A stretch of 64,000 nt of DNA from an uncultured Pseudomonadota bacterium (GTDB lineage Bacteria; Pseudomonadota; Alphaproteobacteria; Rs-D84), in assembly GCA_947307295.1 (NCBI GenBank), contig CAMZIQ010000002.1, positions 163,290 to 227,289 on the forward strand, given 5' to 3'. The notes beneath the pieces are model-generated. The model did not search any database. It was not told where the DNA came from and saw only the letters and a program-made list of their open reading frames with translations. Of the stretch, positions 35,205 through 45,900 are shown one piece after another; position 1 is the first letter of the stretch; each line of letters opens with the position of its first letter. The translations under genes were made by a program, and so were the position numbers.

Positions 35205-36779
35205 ATGAGACATTTTCTGACCAGATTTTTCACATGTATGATTGTGTGTGTGGGATTGTTGTTTGGCATATTTGATTTGGCGCAAGCTGCTACATATTCA
35301 TTTACTATCACAACGACCAATCTATCAGCTGGTGATTCGGTTACTTTTTCTATTGGGGCTGCAGGTACTTTTTATATAGATTGTGGTAATGGTAGTGCAA
35401 ATAGCGGAACAATTACAAAACAAGATGCTAGCAACGGTAATTATTTTTGTAATTATCCTTCTAGAGGTGGGGTAAAAACTATAAGAATTGGCGGAACTGC
35501 AACAGCTTATAATTCTTCGTATTCTGTGGGTGCGATAAAATTTACATCTCCCCAACTTATGGCGTCAATTTCAGGTAACTTATCTACAATATTTCCATAT
35601 CTTGGAGCAGATTTGACACAAAGCCCCCGTTTTTATCAAACATTTTTAAATTTTTCTAATTTAACATCAATTCCAGATACATTATTTAGTGGATATACGA
35701 ATGGGGGAGCATATATGTTCTCCAATACATTTTCTCGTTGTACAGGCTTAACATCAATACCAGAAAATTTATTTTCATTTGGTAATAACAATGTTTCAGG
35801 ACAAGATTATATGTTTTATAGTACATTTAATGGTTGTACGGGTTTAACATCAATACCTGCTGGGTTGTTTTCGCACGTTACAACTAGTGCACCAGGCATG
35901 TTTAGTTATACTTTTGCGTATGATTCTGGATTGACGTCGATACCAGAAAATTTATTTTCATTTGGTAATAACAATGTTTCAGGACAAGATCAGATGTTTC
36001 GAAGTACGTTTGAACAGTGTACCGGTTTGGTATCAATACCTTCCGGATTGTTTTCGCGCATTACGACATCTGGGGGGAGGATGTTTGACAGTACATTTAT
36101 GAATTGTACTGGGTTAACATCATTACCGGCAAATTTATTTTCAAATTTGACAACCTTTGCTGGTTCCATGTTTCGATATGCGTTTCGTTATTGTACGGGA
36201 TTAACAGGGTATATCCCTCCATCAATGTTTTCTGGGTTAATTGCGAATGGTGTGTCCGCATCTAACATGTTTCAAAATACGTTTGACGGTAGTGGTTTGA
36301 CGACCAGTTGTGCTACTTATAACAAATCTCAATATATAACTGGATATGAATCTCGGTGGAATAGCAAGGTTTCGTGCGGAACAGAATATACTGTCACGTA
36401 TGCATGTGGTGATGGAATTGGAACCGCACCAACAACAAATACCAGCGCGATATTTGATGGTTTGTTTACCCCAGCGGCAAATACTTGTACAGGACTATCT
36501 GGATATGGAAGTTTTGCTGGTTGGGCGGTAAGTGGCACCAATGATGTAAAACCTGCTGGAACAGCGTTTACATGGAATTATAACGAAAACAAAACATTTA
36601 CTGCCCAATGGACTGCAAATACAGTACCACTTAGTTGGTACAATGGCGATACGCAATTAACGGTTCCAAGCAATGCACAATCTTGTGAATATGGTGGAAC
36701 CATGACTTTACCGTCAACACCAATAGCTCCAGAAACAGGTCTGGCATTTGATGGTTGGACGATAAAAGTTATTGAATGA
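35205..36779 (+). CDS. Secreted BspA-like LRR plus B-repeat protein
   Basis: Signal peptide; CTGLTSIPENLFS-type repeats; C-terminal YTVTYACGDGIGTAP...YGSFAGWAVSGTNDV repeat. Confidence 0.85.
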   Translation: MRHFLTRFFTCMIVCVGLLFGIFDLAQAATYSFTITTTNLSAGDSVTFSIGAAGTFYIDCGNGSANSGTITKQDASNGNYFCNYPSRGGVKTIRIGGTATAYNSSYSVGAIKFTSPQLMASISGNLSTIFPYLGADLTQSPRFYQTFLNFSNLTSIPDTLFSGYTNGGAYMFSNTFSRCTGLTSIPENLFSFGNNNVSGQDYMFYSTFNGCTGLTSIPAGLFSHVTTSAPGMFSYTFAYDSGLTSIPENLFSFGNNNVSGQDQMFRSTFEQCTGLVSIPSGLFSRITTSGGRMFDSTFMNCTGLTSLPANLFSNLTTFAGSMFRYAFRYCTGLTGYIPPSMFSGLIANGVSASNMFQNTFDGSGLTTSCATYNKSQYITGYESRWNSKVSCGTEYTVTYACGDGIGTAPTTNTSAIFDGLFTPAANTCTGLSGYGSFAGWAVSGTNDVKPAGTAFTWNYNENKTFTAQWTANTVPLSWYNGDTQLTVPSNAQSCEYGGTMTLPSTPIAPETGLAFDGWTIKVIE

Positions 36780-36871
36780 TACGGCAAAATATAAAAATAA
36801 AAACACTTTCATTTTTTGCTTGATTGGGTTTTTAGATTTGTTCTATCATGTCGTTGAAGGAAGGAAAGAAT

Positions 36872-38128
36872 ATGCAACGTTTCTCGTTCTTTTTATTATG
36901 CATGATATGCGCAAATGTCGCGAATTCTGCGTATTTGCCGGTTGTCGATGTTTCACATGGAACTGTTTCTGCACGTGCTGCTTTTGGTGAAGAAATCGCA
37001 CCAGTTATAAAACAAGAAACGAAAAACGTTGCCTCTGTTCCGCAAAAGGTTGAAAAAAAAGTTGTCGCACGCAGCGCAAAAAAATCTGTTGCTAATAATA
37101 ATGTGACAAATGGTGATGTGTTGCGTCCAAATCGTCCACGTTCTGATTTGTGGGCGCGAAGCGGTGATACACCTTTGCGTATGCCACGCATGGATGAAAT
37201 TGCTGTTCTGGATTCCGATGCTGTTTTACCCGAAGAAACTTTGGAAACCAAACCGGTAAGGGTTGCTCAAAGAAACGTTCGTGATGATTCTAACCGTGTC
37301 ACACGTGACGAAGCTTTGAATGAATTAAAACAGTTGCGTGCTGAAATCGCCAGATTGTCCGCATTACAACAACAAAATATCGCGCGTGCGCGTCCGGTGG
37401 CGGTGCGAACACCAATTGCTGGGGAAAGCGATGTAAAGCCTGTTGAAAAAACAAATGGTATAAACGTTCGTCGCGAAGTTGTTCCGTCTGAAACAGAAAA
37501 AAATATTGCGGCACGTGTCACAACTGCAACTTTGGCAGAACCAAAATTTTCTTCTGTAAAAGACATGACTAAGATGTCACCAAATGAATTAAAAAAGGCT
37601 TTCAAAAAAACATATTTGTCTGAAAATAAACATTTATCAACTTATGAAGCAGAAGCTACCAATAATGGATTTGATACAATCAGTGATATGACGTCTTTTG
37701 CCGAAGGGTTCAGCGCTGCACGTAATCTTTCTGAAATGGATGGCGGTGTGCGCCCATTGGAAGTAAAGGTATCTTTCTTAAACGGTGATTCTGGATTGTC
37801 CCGTGAAAATTACAGATTGTTAAGTGAAACTGCTTCTATTGTTGTGAACGATCCCAGACGCGCTATTCAGGTCGCAATCCCAGAAGCCGCAACGTATAGC
37901 AAAGATTCACGTAAATTGGCTGCACGTCGTTTGGCTATTGTAGAACAGGTTTTACGCGATACTGGTATCGCAGAACAAAGAATTGTTCCTGTGCTGTCTC
38001 AACGTGATGATGATGTTTTTGTCTTGCGTATAATTTCCAGTGATGTTTTTGAATCTTTGACTCAACAAAAACGCAATATGTTTGGTGATGATGTGTCAAA
38101 GAAAACATACAAAAGTATGGCGTGGTAA
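36872..38128 (+). CDS. Exported protein with a possible OmpA-like C-terminal segment
   Basis: Start chosen at MQRFSFFLLCMICANVANSAY; C-terminal SRKLAARRLAIVEQVLRDTGIAEQRIVPVLSQR resembles the OmpA-like R-A-x-x-V helix. Confidence 0.65.
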   Translation: MQRFSFFLLCMICANVANSAYLPVVDVSHGTVSARAAFGEEIAPVIKQETKNVASVPQKVEKKVVARSAKKSVANNNVTNGDVLRPNRPRSDLWARSGDTPLRMPRMDEIAVLDSDAVLPEETLETKPVRVAQRNVRDDSNRVTRDEALNELKQLRAEIARLSALQQQNIARARPVAVRTPIAGESDVKPVEKTNGINVRREVVPSETEKNIAARVTTATLAEPKFSSVKDMTKMSPNELKKAFKKTYLSENKHLSTYEAEATNNGFDTISDMTSFAEGFSAARNLSEMDGGVRPLEVKVSFLNGDSGLSRENYRLLSETASIVVNDPRRAIQVAIPEAATYSKDSRKLAARRLAIVEQVLRDTGIAEQRIVPVLSQRDDDVFVLRIISSDVFESLTQQKRNMFGDDVSKKTYKSMAW

Positions 38129-38844
38129 ATTTAATCAAATCTTTTTTGAATTTTATATATCCTCCGTCTTGTAGCATTTGCGGTGAATTGGTAGAATCTC
38201 ATGGTAATATTTGTTCAAAATGTTGGATGAAATTTAATTGGATATCTAATCCGAAATGTTATAAATGTGGATATCCTTTTCCAGCTGATTTAGATTTGGG
38301 ACCAAAGCCAATGTGTCCGCATTGTGCAAGTGGTGAATGTGGTTTAGATTTTATTCGTTCGTCTTGTGTTTATGATGATTTTTCTAAAAATATTATGTTG
38401 CCATTTAAACATGCAAATCAATTAAAATATCAAACATTAATGTCGCGCAGTATGATAAATTGTCTGCGTGATTTAAATCTGGACGTTGATGTCGTTATAC
38501 CTGTTCCGTTGGCTTATAGACGTTTATTTAAACGCGGATATAACCAAGCAACTTTGCTGGCGCGCCCAATCGCAAAACATTTTAATGCTGTTTTGGATGT
38601 AGATTCTATTACGCGAAAATATAAATCTGATATGGGACATAAAACTTCAAAACAAAGACAAGAAAATGTTCGTGGCGTTTTCAAAATTAAAAATATTGAT
38701 AATTTACGTGGTAAAAAAATCTTGCTGGTTGATGACGTTATGACAAGTGGTGCTACATTTTATGAATTGAACCGTGTTTTGCGGCGTGCGAAGGTTTCTG
38801 CCGTATACGCGGTTTCGTTTTGTCGTGTAGTGCATGCGATTTAA
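38122..38844 (+). CDS. comF: ComF family amidophosphoribosyltransferase
   Basis: N-terminal CxxC zinc motifs; RGYNQATLLARPIA; KILLVDDVMTSGATFYE; GTG start. Confidence 0.9.
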   Translation: MVNLIKSFLNFIYPPSCSICGELVESHGNICSKCWMKFNWISNPKCYKCGYPFPADLDLGPKPMCPHCASGECGLDFIRSSCVYDDFSKNIMLPFKHANQLKYQTLMSRSMINCLRDLNLDVDVVIPVPLAYRRLFKRGYNQATLLARPIAKHFNAVLDVDSITRKYKSDMGHKTSKQRQENVRGVFKIKNIDNLRGKKILLVDDVMTSGATFYELNRVLRRAKVSAVYAVSFCRVVHAI

Positions 38845-39203
38845 TGTTTAACCGAACACAAAGATTGCTGTAAAAAATTAGCCATTTCTAATTCACTTTT
38901 GTTCATCGTTTGAGCTGTTTCTTGCAAGTCAATTTTTTCGCGTATCGCATTTAATATGTCCAGCATATCTTTTTGTTCAGGTGTTAATGGTCTTTCATTT
39001 GTTTCATCCCATTTTACAGATAATATATTGTTTTTATTCACAGCAATACTGTAATGATTTGTTGCCCAACCATTCACAACAGATAATACTTCATTACCCA
39101 TTTTATCAAAAACAGTATATATATCGCCTGTGCTTATTTTCTTTGTGATGATTATGTTGTTATGAATAATTTCCTTGATAAGCATTTTTATAACTTTGTT
39201 CAT
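38841..39203 (-). CDS. Hypothetical protein
   Basis: 120-aa ORF convergent with comF. Confidence 0.65.
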   Translation of the reverse strand: MNKVIKMLIKEIIHNNIIITKKISTGDIYTVFDKMGNEVLSVVNGWATNHYSIAVNKNNILSVKWDETNERPLTPEQKDMLDILNAIREKIDLQETAQTMNKSELEMANFLQQSLCSVKH

Positions 39204-39338
39204 ATTTTCCCCCAGTTTTTACATAAAAAATAATATGCTTTTCAGGTGAGTTTTTCACTAGGAATCTTTTGTTGTGTGCATACTTGATTTTGTGTTTTTT
39301 ATCGTGTAAAATCTGATTTGCGTAAAAACGAGGCAAAC

Positions 39339-41738
39339 ATGAATATAGATTTAGGCAAAAATATCGATACACGTGAATTAGAAACCAAAATACAAAAGTT
39401 TTGGGATGAAAATGATTTTTGGACAAATGATGTAAACAGTAATAAGAAATCATTTTGTGTTATGATGCCACCACCAAACGTGACTGGTAATTTGCATATG
39501 GGACACGCGTTAGATAACGTGTTGACTGATATTATATGCCGTTATAAACGCATGGCGGGTTTCGATGTTTTGTGGCAACCTGGTACAGACCATGCTGCTA
39601 TTGCAACGCAATTATTAATAGAACGTGATTTGTCTAAACGTGGAATAAATCCGCATGCTTTGACTTTGGATGAAAAATTAGATTACGCATGGAAATGGAA
39701 AGAAGAATACGGCGGTCAAATATTAAAGCAATTACACGTATTGGGCGCAACACCAGTTTGGAAACGTGAAAGATTCACTATGGATAAGGGATTATCTGAA
39801 AACGTGACACGCATGTTTGTTAAAATGTATAACGAAGGTTTAATCTATCGTGCAAAACGCATGGTGAATTGGTGTCCGAAACAACAAACTACGGTTTCAG
39901 ATTTGGAAATTGAAACACGTGAAGAACATGGAAAGTTTTATTATTTTAATTATCCACTCGTTGACGGTGGGTTTATTGAAATTGCGACTACGCGTCCTGA
40001 AACATTATTTGGGGATAAAGCAATCGCGATTCATCCTGAAAATGCGAAATTAAAACATTTGATTGGAAAGCGTGCAATTATTCCATTAACTAATATTGAA
40101 ATTCCAATTATTGCAGACGAACATGCTGATCCTGAAAAGGGAACAGGCGCTGTGAAAATTACACCTGCGCACGATTTTGACGATTATGAAGTTGGACTTC
40201 GTCATAACTTGGAACCATTGTGTATTTTAACGCCAGATGCAAAATTGAATAACGCACCAGAGGTACCGGAAAAATATCGTGGCATGGATAGATATGTTGC
40301 GCGCAAGGCGATTATTGAAGATATCGAAGCCGCAGGTTTGATGACGAAAATTGATGACAAAGTTATACCTACACCATATTCAGAACGTGGTGGTGTCCCG
40401 GTTGAACCAATGATAACAACGCAATGGTTTGTAGACGCTGAAAAATTGGCAATTCCTGCAATCAAAGCGGTGGAAGAAGGCAAAGTTAAATTTATGCCGG
40501 AACACAGATATAATTTGTTTATGGCATGGATGAAAAATATTCGTCCTTGGACAATTTCTCGTCAGTTATGGTGGGGACATCGTATACCTGCATGGTATGA
40601 CGAATCTGGCAATGTATATGTTGCAGAAACCGAAGAAGAAGCCGTTAAACAATCTGGGGGTAAAAAATTAACCCAGGACACAGACACACTTGATACATGG
40701 TATTCATCGGGTCAATGGCCATTTGCTACATTGGGTTGGCCAGAAATTACACCAGAATTTAAAAAGTATTATCCAACAGATTATTTGTGCACAGGATTTG
40801 ATTTAATCTTTTTCTGGGTTGCAAGAATGATAATGATGTCGCTTTATGTGACTGGTCAGGTTCCATTTAAAACAGTTTATTTGCACGGAATGGTTGTTGA
40901 TAAACATGGTAAAAAAATGTCCAAGAGTAAGGGTAATGGTACCGACCCAATGGAAGCGATTGATAAATTTGGTGTTGATGCCGTGCGCTATTGGGTTGCG
41001 ACTGCGCCGATTGGAACAAATTTGCCTTATATCGAAGACGAAGTTAAACGTGGTTCTAAACTTTTGACTAAGTTGTGGAATGCGTCTAAATATGTATTGA
41101 TGAATTTGACAGATTTTGATCCAAAAACAGCCAAAGAAATTCCAGTAAGCGAAAGATTTATTGAAGACAGATGGGTATTAAGTGAATTGAACAAGGCGAT
41201 AAATGAAACGCGCAAAAATTTGGATAAATATTTCAATTATAACGCGCGCAGCGCAATAGATACATTTTTCTGGGATATCTTCTGCGACCAGTATCTAGAA
41301 TTTATCAAAGACAGATTTTGGAGTCCTGAAAAATATTCGTCAGAATCAAAACTTTCTGCACAATGGACATTATATACAGTATTGCGTAATATAATTGGTC
41401 TTTATGCGCCGTTTGTTCCGTTTATTACAGAAGAATTATGGCAAAAGATTTATAAAGATTTTGAAGGTGGCGAAACATTGCATTTGACAGAATATCCCAC
41501 AGTTCATGATGAATACGATACAGATGTTGAAACGATGAACGTTGCGCTGGAAATTTTGAAAACGGTTCGTGGCCTTCGCACAGAGCGTAAGGTTGGCAAC
41601 GGTGCAAAACTGGAAACTTTGACGATTCCAGAAGATACGCCAGAAATTTTACATGGACTGATAAAATCTGCTGCACGTGCTAATAAAATAATTTTGGGCA
41701 AAGAAATTGATTTTGTTATTGCGCAAAATAATGTATAA
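39339..41738 (+). CDS. valS: Valyl-tRNA synthetase
   Basis: PPPNVTGNLHMGHALDNVLTDI, WQPGTDHAAIATQ, GKKMSKSKGNGTDPM. Confidence 0.95.
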   Translation: MNIDLGKNIDTRELETKIQKFWDENDFWTNDVNSNKKSFCVMMPPPNVTGNLHMGHALDNVLTDIICRYKRMAGFDVLWQPGTDHAAIATQLLIERDLSKRGINPHALTLDEKLDYAWKWKEEYGGQILKQLHVLGATPVWKRERFTMDKGLSENVTRMFVKMYNEGLIYRAKRMVNWCPKQQTTVSDLEIETREEHGKFYYFNYPLVDGGFIEIATTRPETLFGDKAIAIHPENAKLKHLIGKRAIIPLTNIEIPIIADEHADPEKGTGAVKITPAHDFDDYEVGLRHNLEPLCILTPDAKLNNAPEVPEKYRGMDRYVARKAIIEDIEAAGLMTKIDDKVIPTPYSERGGVPVEPMITTQWFVDAEKLAIPAIKAVEEGKVKFMPEHRYNLFMAWMKNIRPWTISRQLWWGHRIPAWYDESGNVYVAETEEEAVKQSGGKKLTQDTDTLDTWYSSGQWPFATLGWPEITPEFKKYYPTDYLCTGFDLIFFWVARMIMMSLYVTGQVPFKTVYLHGMVVDKHGKKMSKSKGNGTDPMEAIDKFGVDAVRYWVATAPIGTNLPYIEDEVKRGSKLLTKLWNASKYVLMNLTDFDPKTAKEIPVSERFIEDRWVLSELNKAINETRKNLDKYFNYNARSAIDTFFWDIFCDQYLEFIKDRFWSPEKYSSESKLSAQWTLYTVLRNIIGLYAPFVPFITEELWQKIYKDFEGGETLHLTEYPTVHDEYDTDVETMNVALEILKTVRGLRTERKVGNGAKLETLTIPEDTPEILHGLIKSAARANKIILGKEIDFVIAQNNV

Positions 41739-41768
41739 TATGGTTATACATAGTACAAGGAGGGCGTA

Positions 41769-42497
41769 ATGATAACAAAATTAGTCAAAGAAAGAAAATT
41801 AAAAACATATCAATGTGATAGATATGGCTTTTTGCGCCCTGTATCTTTGATGAATAAATTACAAGGATTGGCGAGTACGCATGCTGAAATGTTGGGTGCA
41901 GGTCGTGACTATTGTGCATCACATAACATCGCATGGGTTATGACGCATATGTTTGCGGATATTGTAGATATGCCACGTGCCGAAGAAACATTGGTACATT
42001 CTACTTGGCCATCTGTCACCAGCGCGGTTCGCAGCGAACGTGATTTTGAAATCAAAGATGCGAATGGAAAATTAAAAGTTCGCGCAATGTCTCAATGGGT
42101 TTTGATAGATTTGCACACGCGTAAGCCGGTAAGGATTTCGGAATATTTTCCAGAATGGACTGGATTGCCAGAACGCATATGGGAACGTGAATTTGACAAG
42201 GGTAAAGATTTTATTCCGACCAAGACATGTGTAATGGCATGTCGTTTTGATGACATTGATGTTAATCAGCATATAAATAACGCAGTTTATACGACATGGG
42301 CTACGGAAAGTGTGGGCTTTGAATACCGCAACGGACACAAATTGCGTGGCATAGATTTATATTTTGAACGTGAAATATTGCCGAACAGCTCTACTGTTCG
42401 TATAGAGGTTGGCTTTGATGGCAACACCACGCACCATAAAATTATGACTGGTGCGATTGAACATGCAAAAATAGTTTGCTATTGGTCCGACAGATAA
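41769..42497 (+). CDS. Acyl-ACP thioesterase-like (FatA/FatB, hotdog fold)
   Basis: Tandem hotdog layout; DDIDVNQHINNAVYTTWATESV. Confidence 0.85.
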   Translation: MITKLVKERKLKTYQCDRYGFLRPVSLMNKLQGLASTHAEMLGAGRDYCASHNIAWVMTHMFADIVDMPRAEETLVHSTWPSVTSAVRSERDFEIKDANGKLKVRAMSQWVLIDLHTRKPVRISEYFPEWTGLPERIWEREFDKGKDFIPTKTCVMACRFDDIDVNQHINNAVYTTWATESVGFEYRNGHKLRGIDLYFEREILPNSSTVRIEVGFDGNTTHHKIMTGAIEHAKIVCYWSDR

Positions 42498-42514
42498 AAT
42501 CAGCAAAAATTTAA

Positions 42515-42775
42515 TACCCCAACGGGTTGTGCCTGCACCACGAAGTTTTAACGAAGGGGTGTCATCCTGAGCGAACGCAGCCATCCTCCTTCGCCAAGGC
42601 TACGGCGCGACTTCGGGTAAATAAAACACACACTGTGTCATGCTGAGCGAGTATTAACGAGCGTGAGCATCCAGGTAAATTATGTTTTTCATCTTTTTTA
42701 TAATAAGGAAAACTACATATACACCTGGATTGCCACAGTCGCTTTCGCTCCTTCGCAATGACAAGCAAGACTAAG
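42515..42775 (-). repeat. Dispersed composite repeat, inverted relative to 15240-15490
   Basis: Reverse complement gtcattgcgaaggagcgaaagcgactgtggcaatccaggtgtat...ttccttattataaaaaagatgaaaaacataatttacctggatgctcacgctcg matches 15265-15430. Confidence 0.88.
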
Positions 42776-42982
42776 AACATAAAGCGGACGCTTCGATCGG
42801 GATAACAAAACGTAAAAAATTATTTTTCAAAAACGATTCAAAAAACACTTTACATAAATACTTAATTTTTACTAACATTGAAACATCGGGATAAAATTCT
42901 CGGTAAATTGTTGGGATTGTTGGCATAAATAAAGCCCGTAATTCCGGCAAAAATTCGCTGTAAAAACCTGGATGGGGGGACG

Positions 42983-45900
42983 ATGAGCAAAGGATTTTTT
43001 TCTGCTTTGTTGGCATTTACTTTGATTGCAACACCTGTTTTTGCAGCAGATGAATATACTGCTTCGTATGTCTGTCCATATGGTGGTACACCGCCAGCGA
43101 CTGAAACTGTTGCGTATGGTGATAACTATACCGTTGCGCAAAATACTTGTACTGTCCCAACAGGGTATCGTTTTAAATATTGGAAATTAGATGAAGCAAA
43201 ATATCCAGGTGAAACATTTACTTGGACATATACAAAGGATCAAAAATTTTATGCAGCTATTGAGAATGATTATACCATCACGTATGATTGCGGTAACGGG
43301 ACAGGTTCTGGCACAAAAAAATATACTGCGGTATATAATGATTCTTTTACTCCTTCGTATAGTGGGTGTAAAGTTCCGTCTGGTTATTATCTTTCTGGTT
43401 GGGCGGTAAGTGGAACAAATGATGTGAAACCAAACAGAACTGCGTTTACATGGTTGTATACCGAAGATAAGACATTAACCGCACAATATTCAAATACAAC
43501 AACAATTACATATTCTTGTGGCAAGGTCGGGGGGACACCTCCTGCATCAACTACGGCAACATATGGTCAAGATTATACTTTGGCGAATTATACTTGTAAT
43601 ACGCCTGCGGGGCAACAATGTTATTGGTTAGAAACAGGCGATGGTAAAACATACAAGCCAGGTGAAACATTTACATGGAATATTTCGTCAATAAATGTGA
43701 CATTAGAAGCATATTGTGAAGCGGCTAAGTATACTATTAACTATGTTTATGGTGAAAACTCTGGCAGTGAATCTGTGGCGTATGGCGAAACATACAAACC
43801 AAAAGAATGTAAAGTAGTTGGTTATACTTGTTCTGATTGGGCGGTAAGTGGCACAAATGATACCAGGATTGCTGGAACATCATATACATGGGATTATACA
43901 GAAGATAAAACGTTTACTGCGACACTTACGCCGGTCACATATGCAGTTTCATATGATTGTGATAAAGGCACGGGAACACCGCCATCAAACACTACTGCAA
44001 CTTATGATGCATCATTTACACCTGCGGCGAATACATGTACGCCACCATCTGGGACGGTATTTTTGGGTTGGCATGATGGCAAATACATAAGACCGGCAGG
44101 AACTGCGTTTATATGGCAATATCCAAGTAAGCATGCATTCAAAGCTGTATACGACACTGCTATTTCATATACAATTACTTATTCTTGTGGTAGTGGTTCT
44201 GGTTATGCGCCTAGTGTTAGAAACTATATAAAATCTGGTGATACTGTGGATCCATCTGATATTGGTGGATGTAAAGCACCAACAGGATACACTTTTGATG
44301 GTTGGGATGTAAGCGGAACAAACGAAATTCAACGTCCAAAGACATCATTTACATGGAATTATAATGAAAATAAAACATTTACTGCACGATATACACCAAT
44401 CGTGACAACTGTTAAATATGATTGTGGTGAATTCGAAGGCACCCCACCAACCGCCACTACTGCTACATACGGTACATTATTTACGTTACCGTCAAATACT
44501 TGCACACCAAAAAAGGGATATCAATTTGCGGGATGGGCGATGAATGGTGAATCTTCTGATATAAGATCGGCTGGGGCATCATTCACATGGGAATACGAAA
44601 GCACAGAATTTAAAATTGGTGCCGTTTATGAACCTGTGACATATACCGTTTCATATTCTTGTAATGGTGGTTCTGGTGATGCGCCGTCAAACGACAGCAT
44701 TCAATATGGTAAAAAATTTACCGCTGCGATGAACAGTTGTACAAAATATGGGTATGAATTTAAATCTTGGGCAATAAGCGGGACAGATAGATATGTAAAA
44801 GAAGGTGGCGCAATTGACCCTTGGGAATATACTGAAAATAAAACACTTAGTGCAGATTGGGTCAGATTAGAATCAACTGTCACATACAAATGTGGTGATG
44901 GAACCGGTAATCCGCCATCTGGAACAAGTGTTTATTACGGTAATTCATTTACCCCGGCGGTAAGTGATTGTACTGTGCCATCTGGATATACTTTTTATGG
45001 TTGGATGGTCAGCGACACGAATGATGTAGTATTTTCTGGAACATCATTCACATGGGAATATATGGGTAATAAAACTTTGACTGCTGTTTATACTTTACCA
45101 CCATATACAGTCACATATTCTTGCGGTGAAGGTGGTTCTGGCACGCCACCGTCCAGCACTACTGCTTTATACAACGTTCCGTTTACCCCAGCGGCAAATA
45201 CTTGCAGTCCAGCAACTGGTTTTTATTTCACTGAATGGCTGGTTAGTGGAACAACTGACACCAAACCTGCAGAAACTGCATTTATTTGGAAATATAATGA
45301 AAATAAAACATTTAGCGCCAAATATGACAAGATTAGATATACTGTTTCGTATTCTTGTGGCGAAGGAACCGGCACACCACCAGCAGATGGAACCGCGACA
45401 TATGGTGACCGTTTTAATATAGCAACCGACGCTATATGTGCAGCACCTGCGGGTTATATGGATGGTATCGACAAATGGTTAATAAGTGGAACAAATGTCA
45501 CTGCATCTCCTGGTACCGCTATTGACCCATGGAATTATACAGAAAACAAAACACTTATCGCGACATACAAACCAAAAAAATTCGAAGCTAAATATTCTTG
45601 TGGAATCGGGACCAGTACCACACCGCCTAATACAGATACTGTGATATTTGGCAGTGTATATACCCCAGCAACACCAACAGATGGTTGCGGTGTCCCCGAC
45701 GGATATACAGCCTTTGCGGGTTGGAGTGTCAAGATAGATGATACTACGACAGAGATAAGACCTGCTGGCACACAATTTACATGGAATTATACCGATAATG
45801 AATTATTTACTGCAACATTTACACCAAAGAAATTTACTGTGAAATATTCTTGTGGCGAAGGAACCGGTACTGCGCCAGCAAATGCTGATGCCTATTATAA

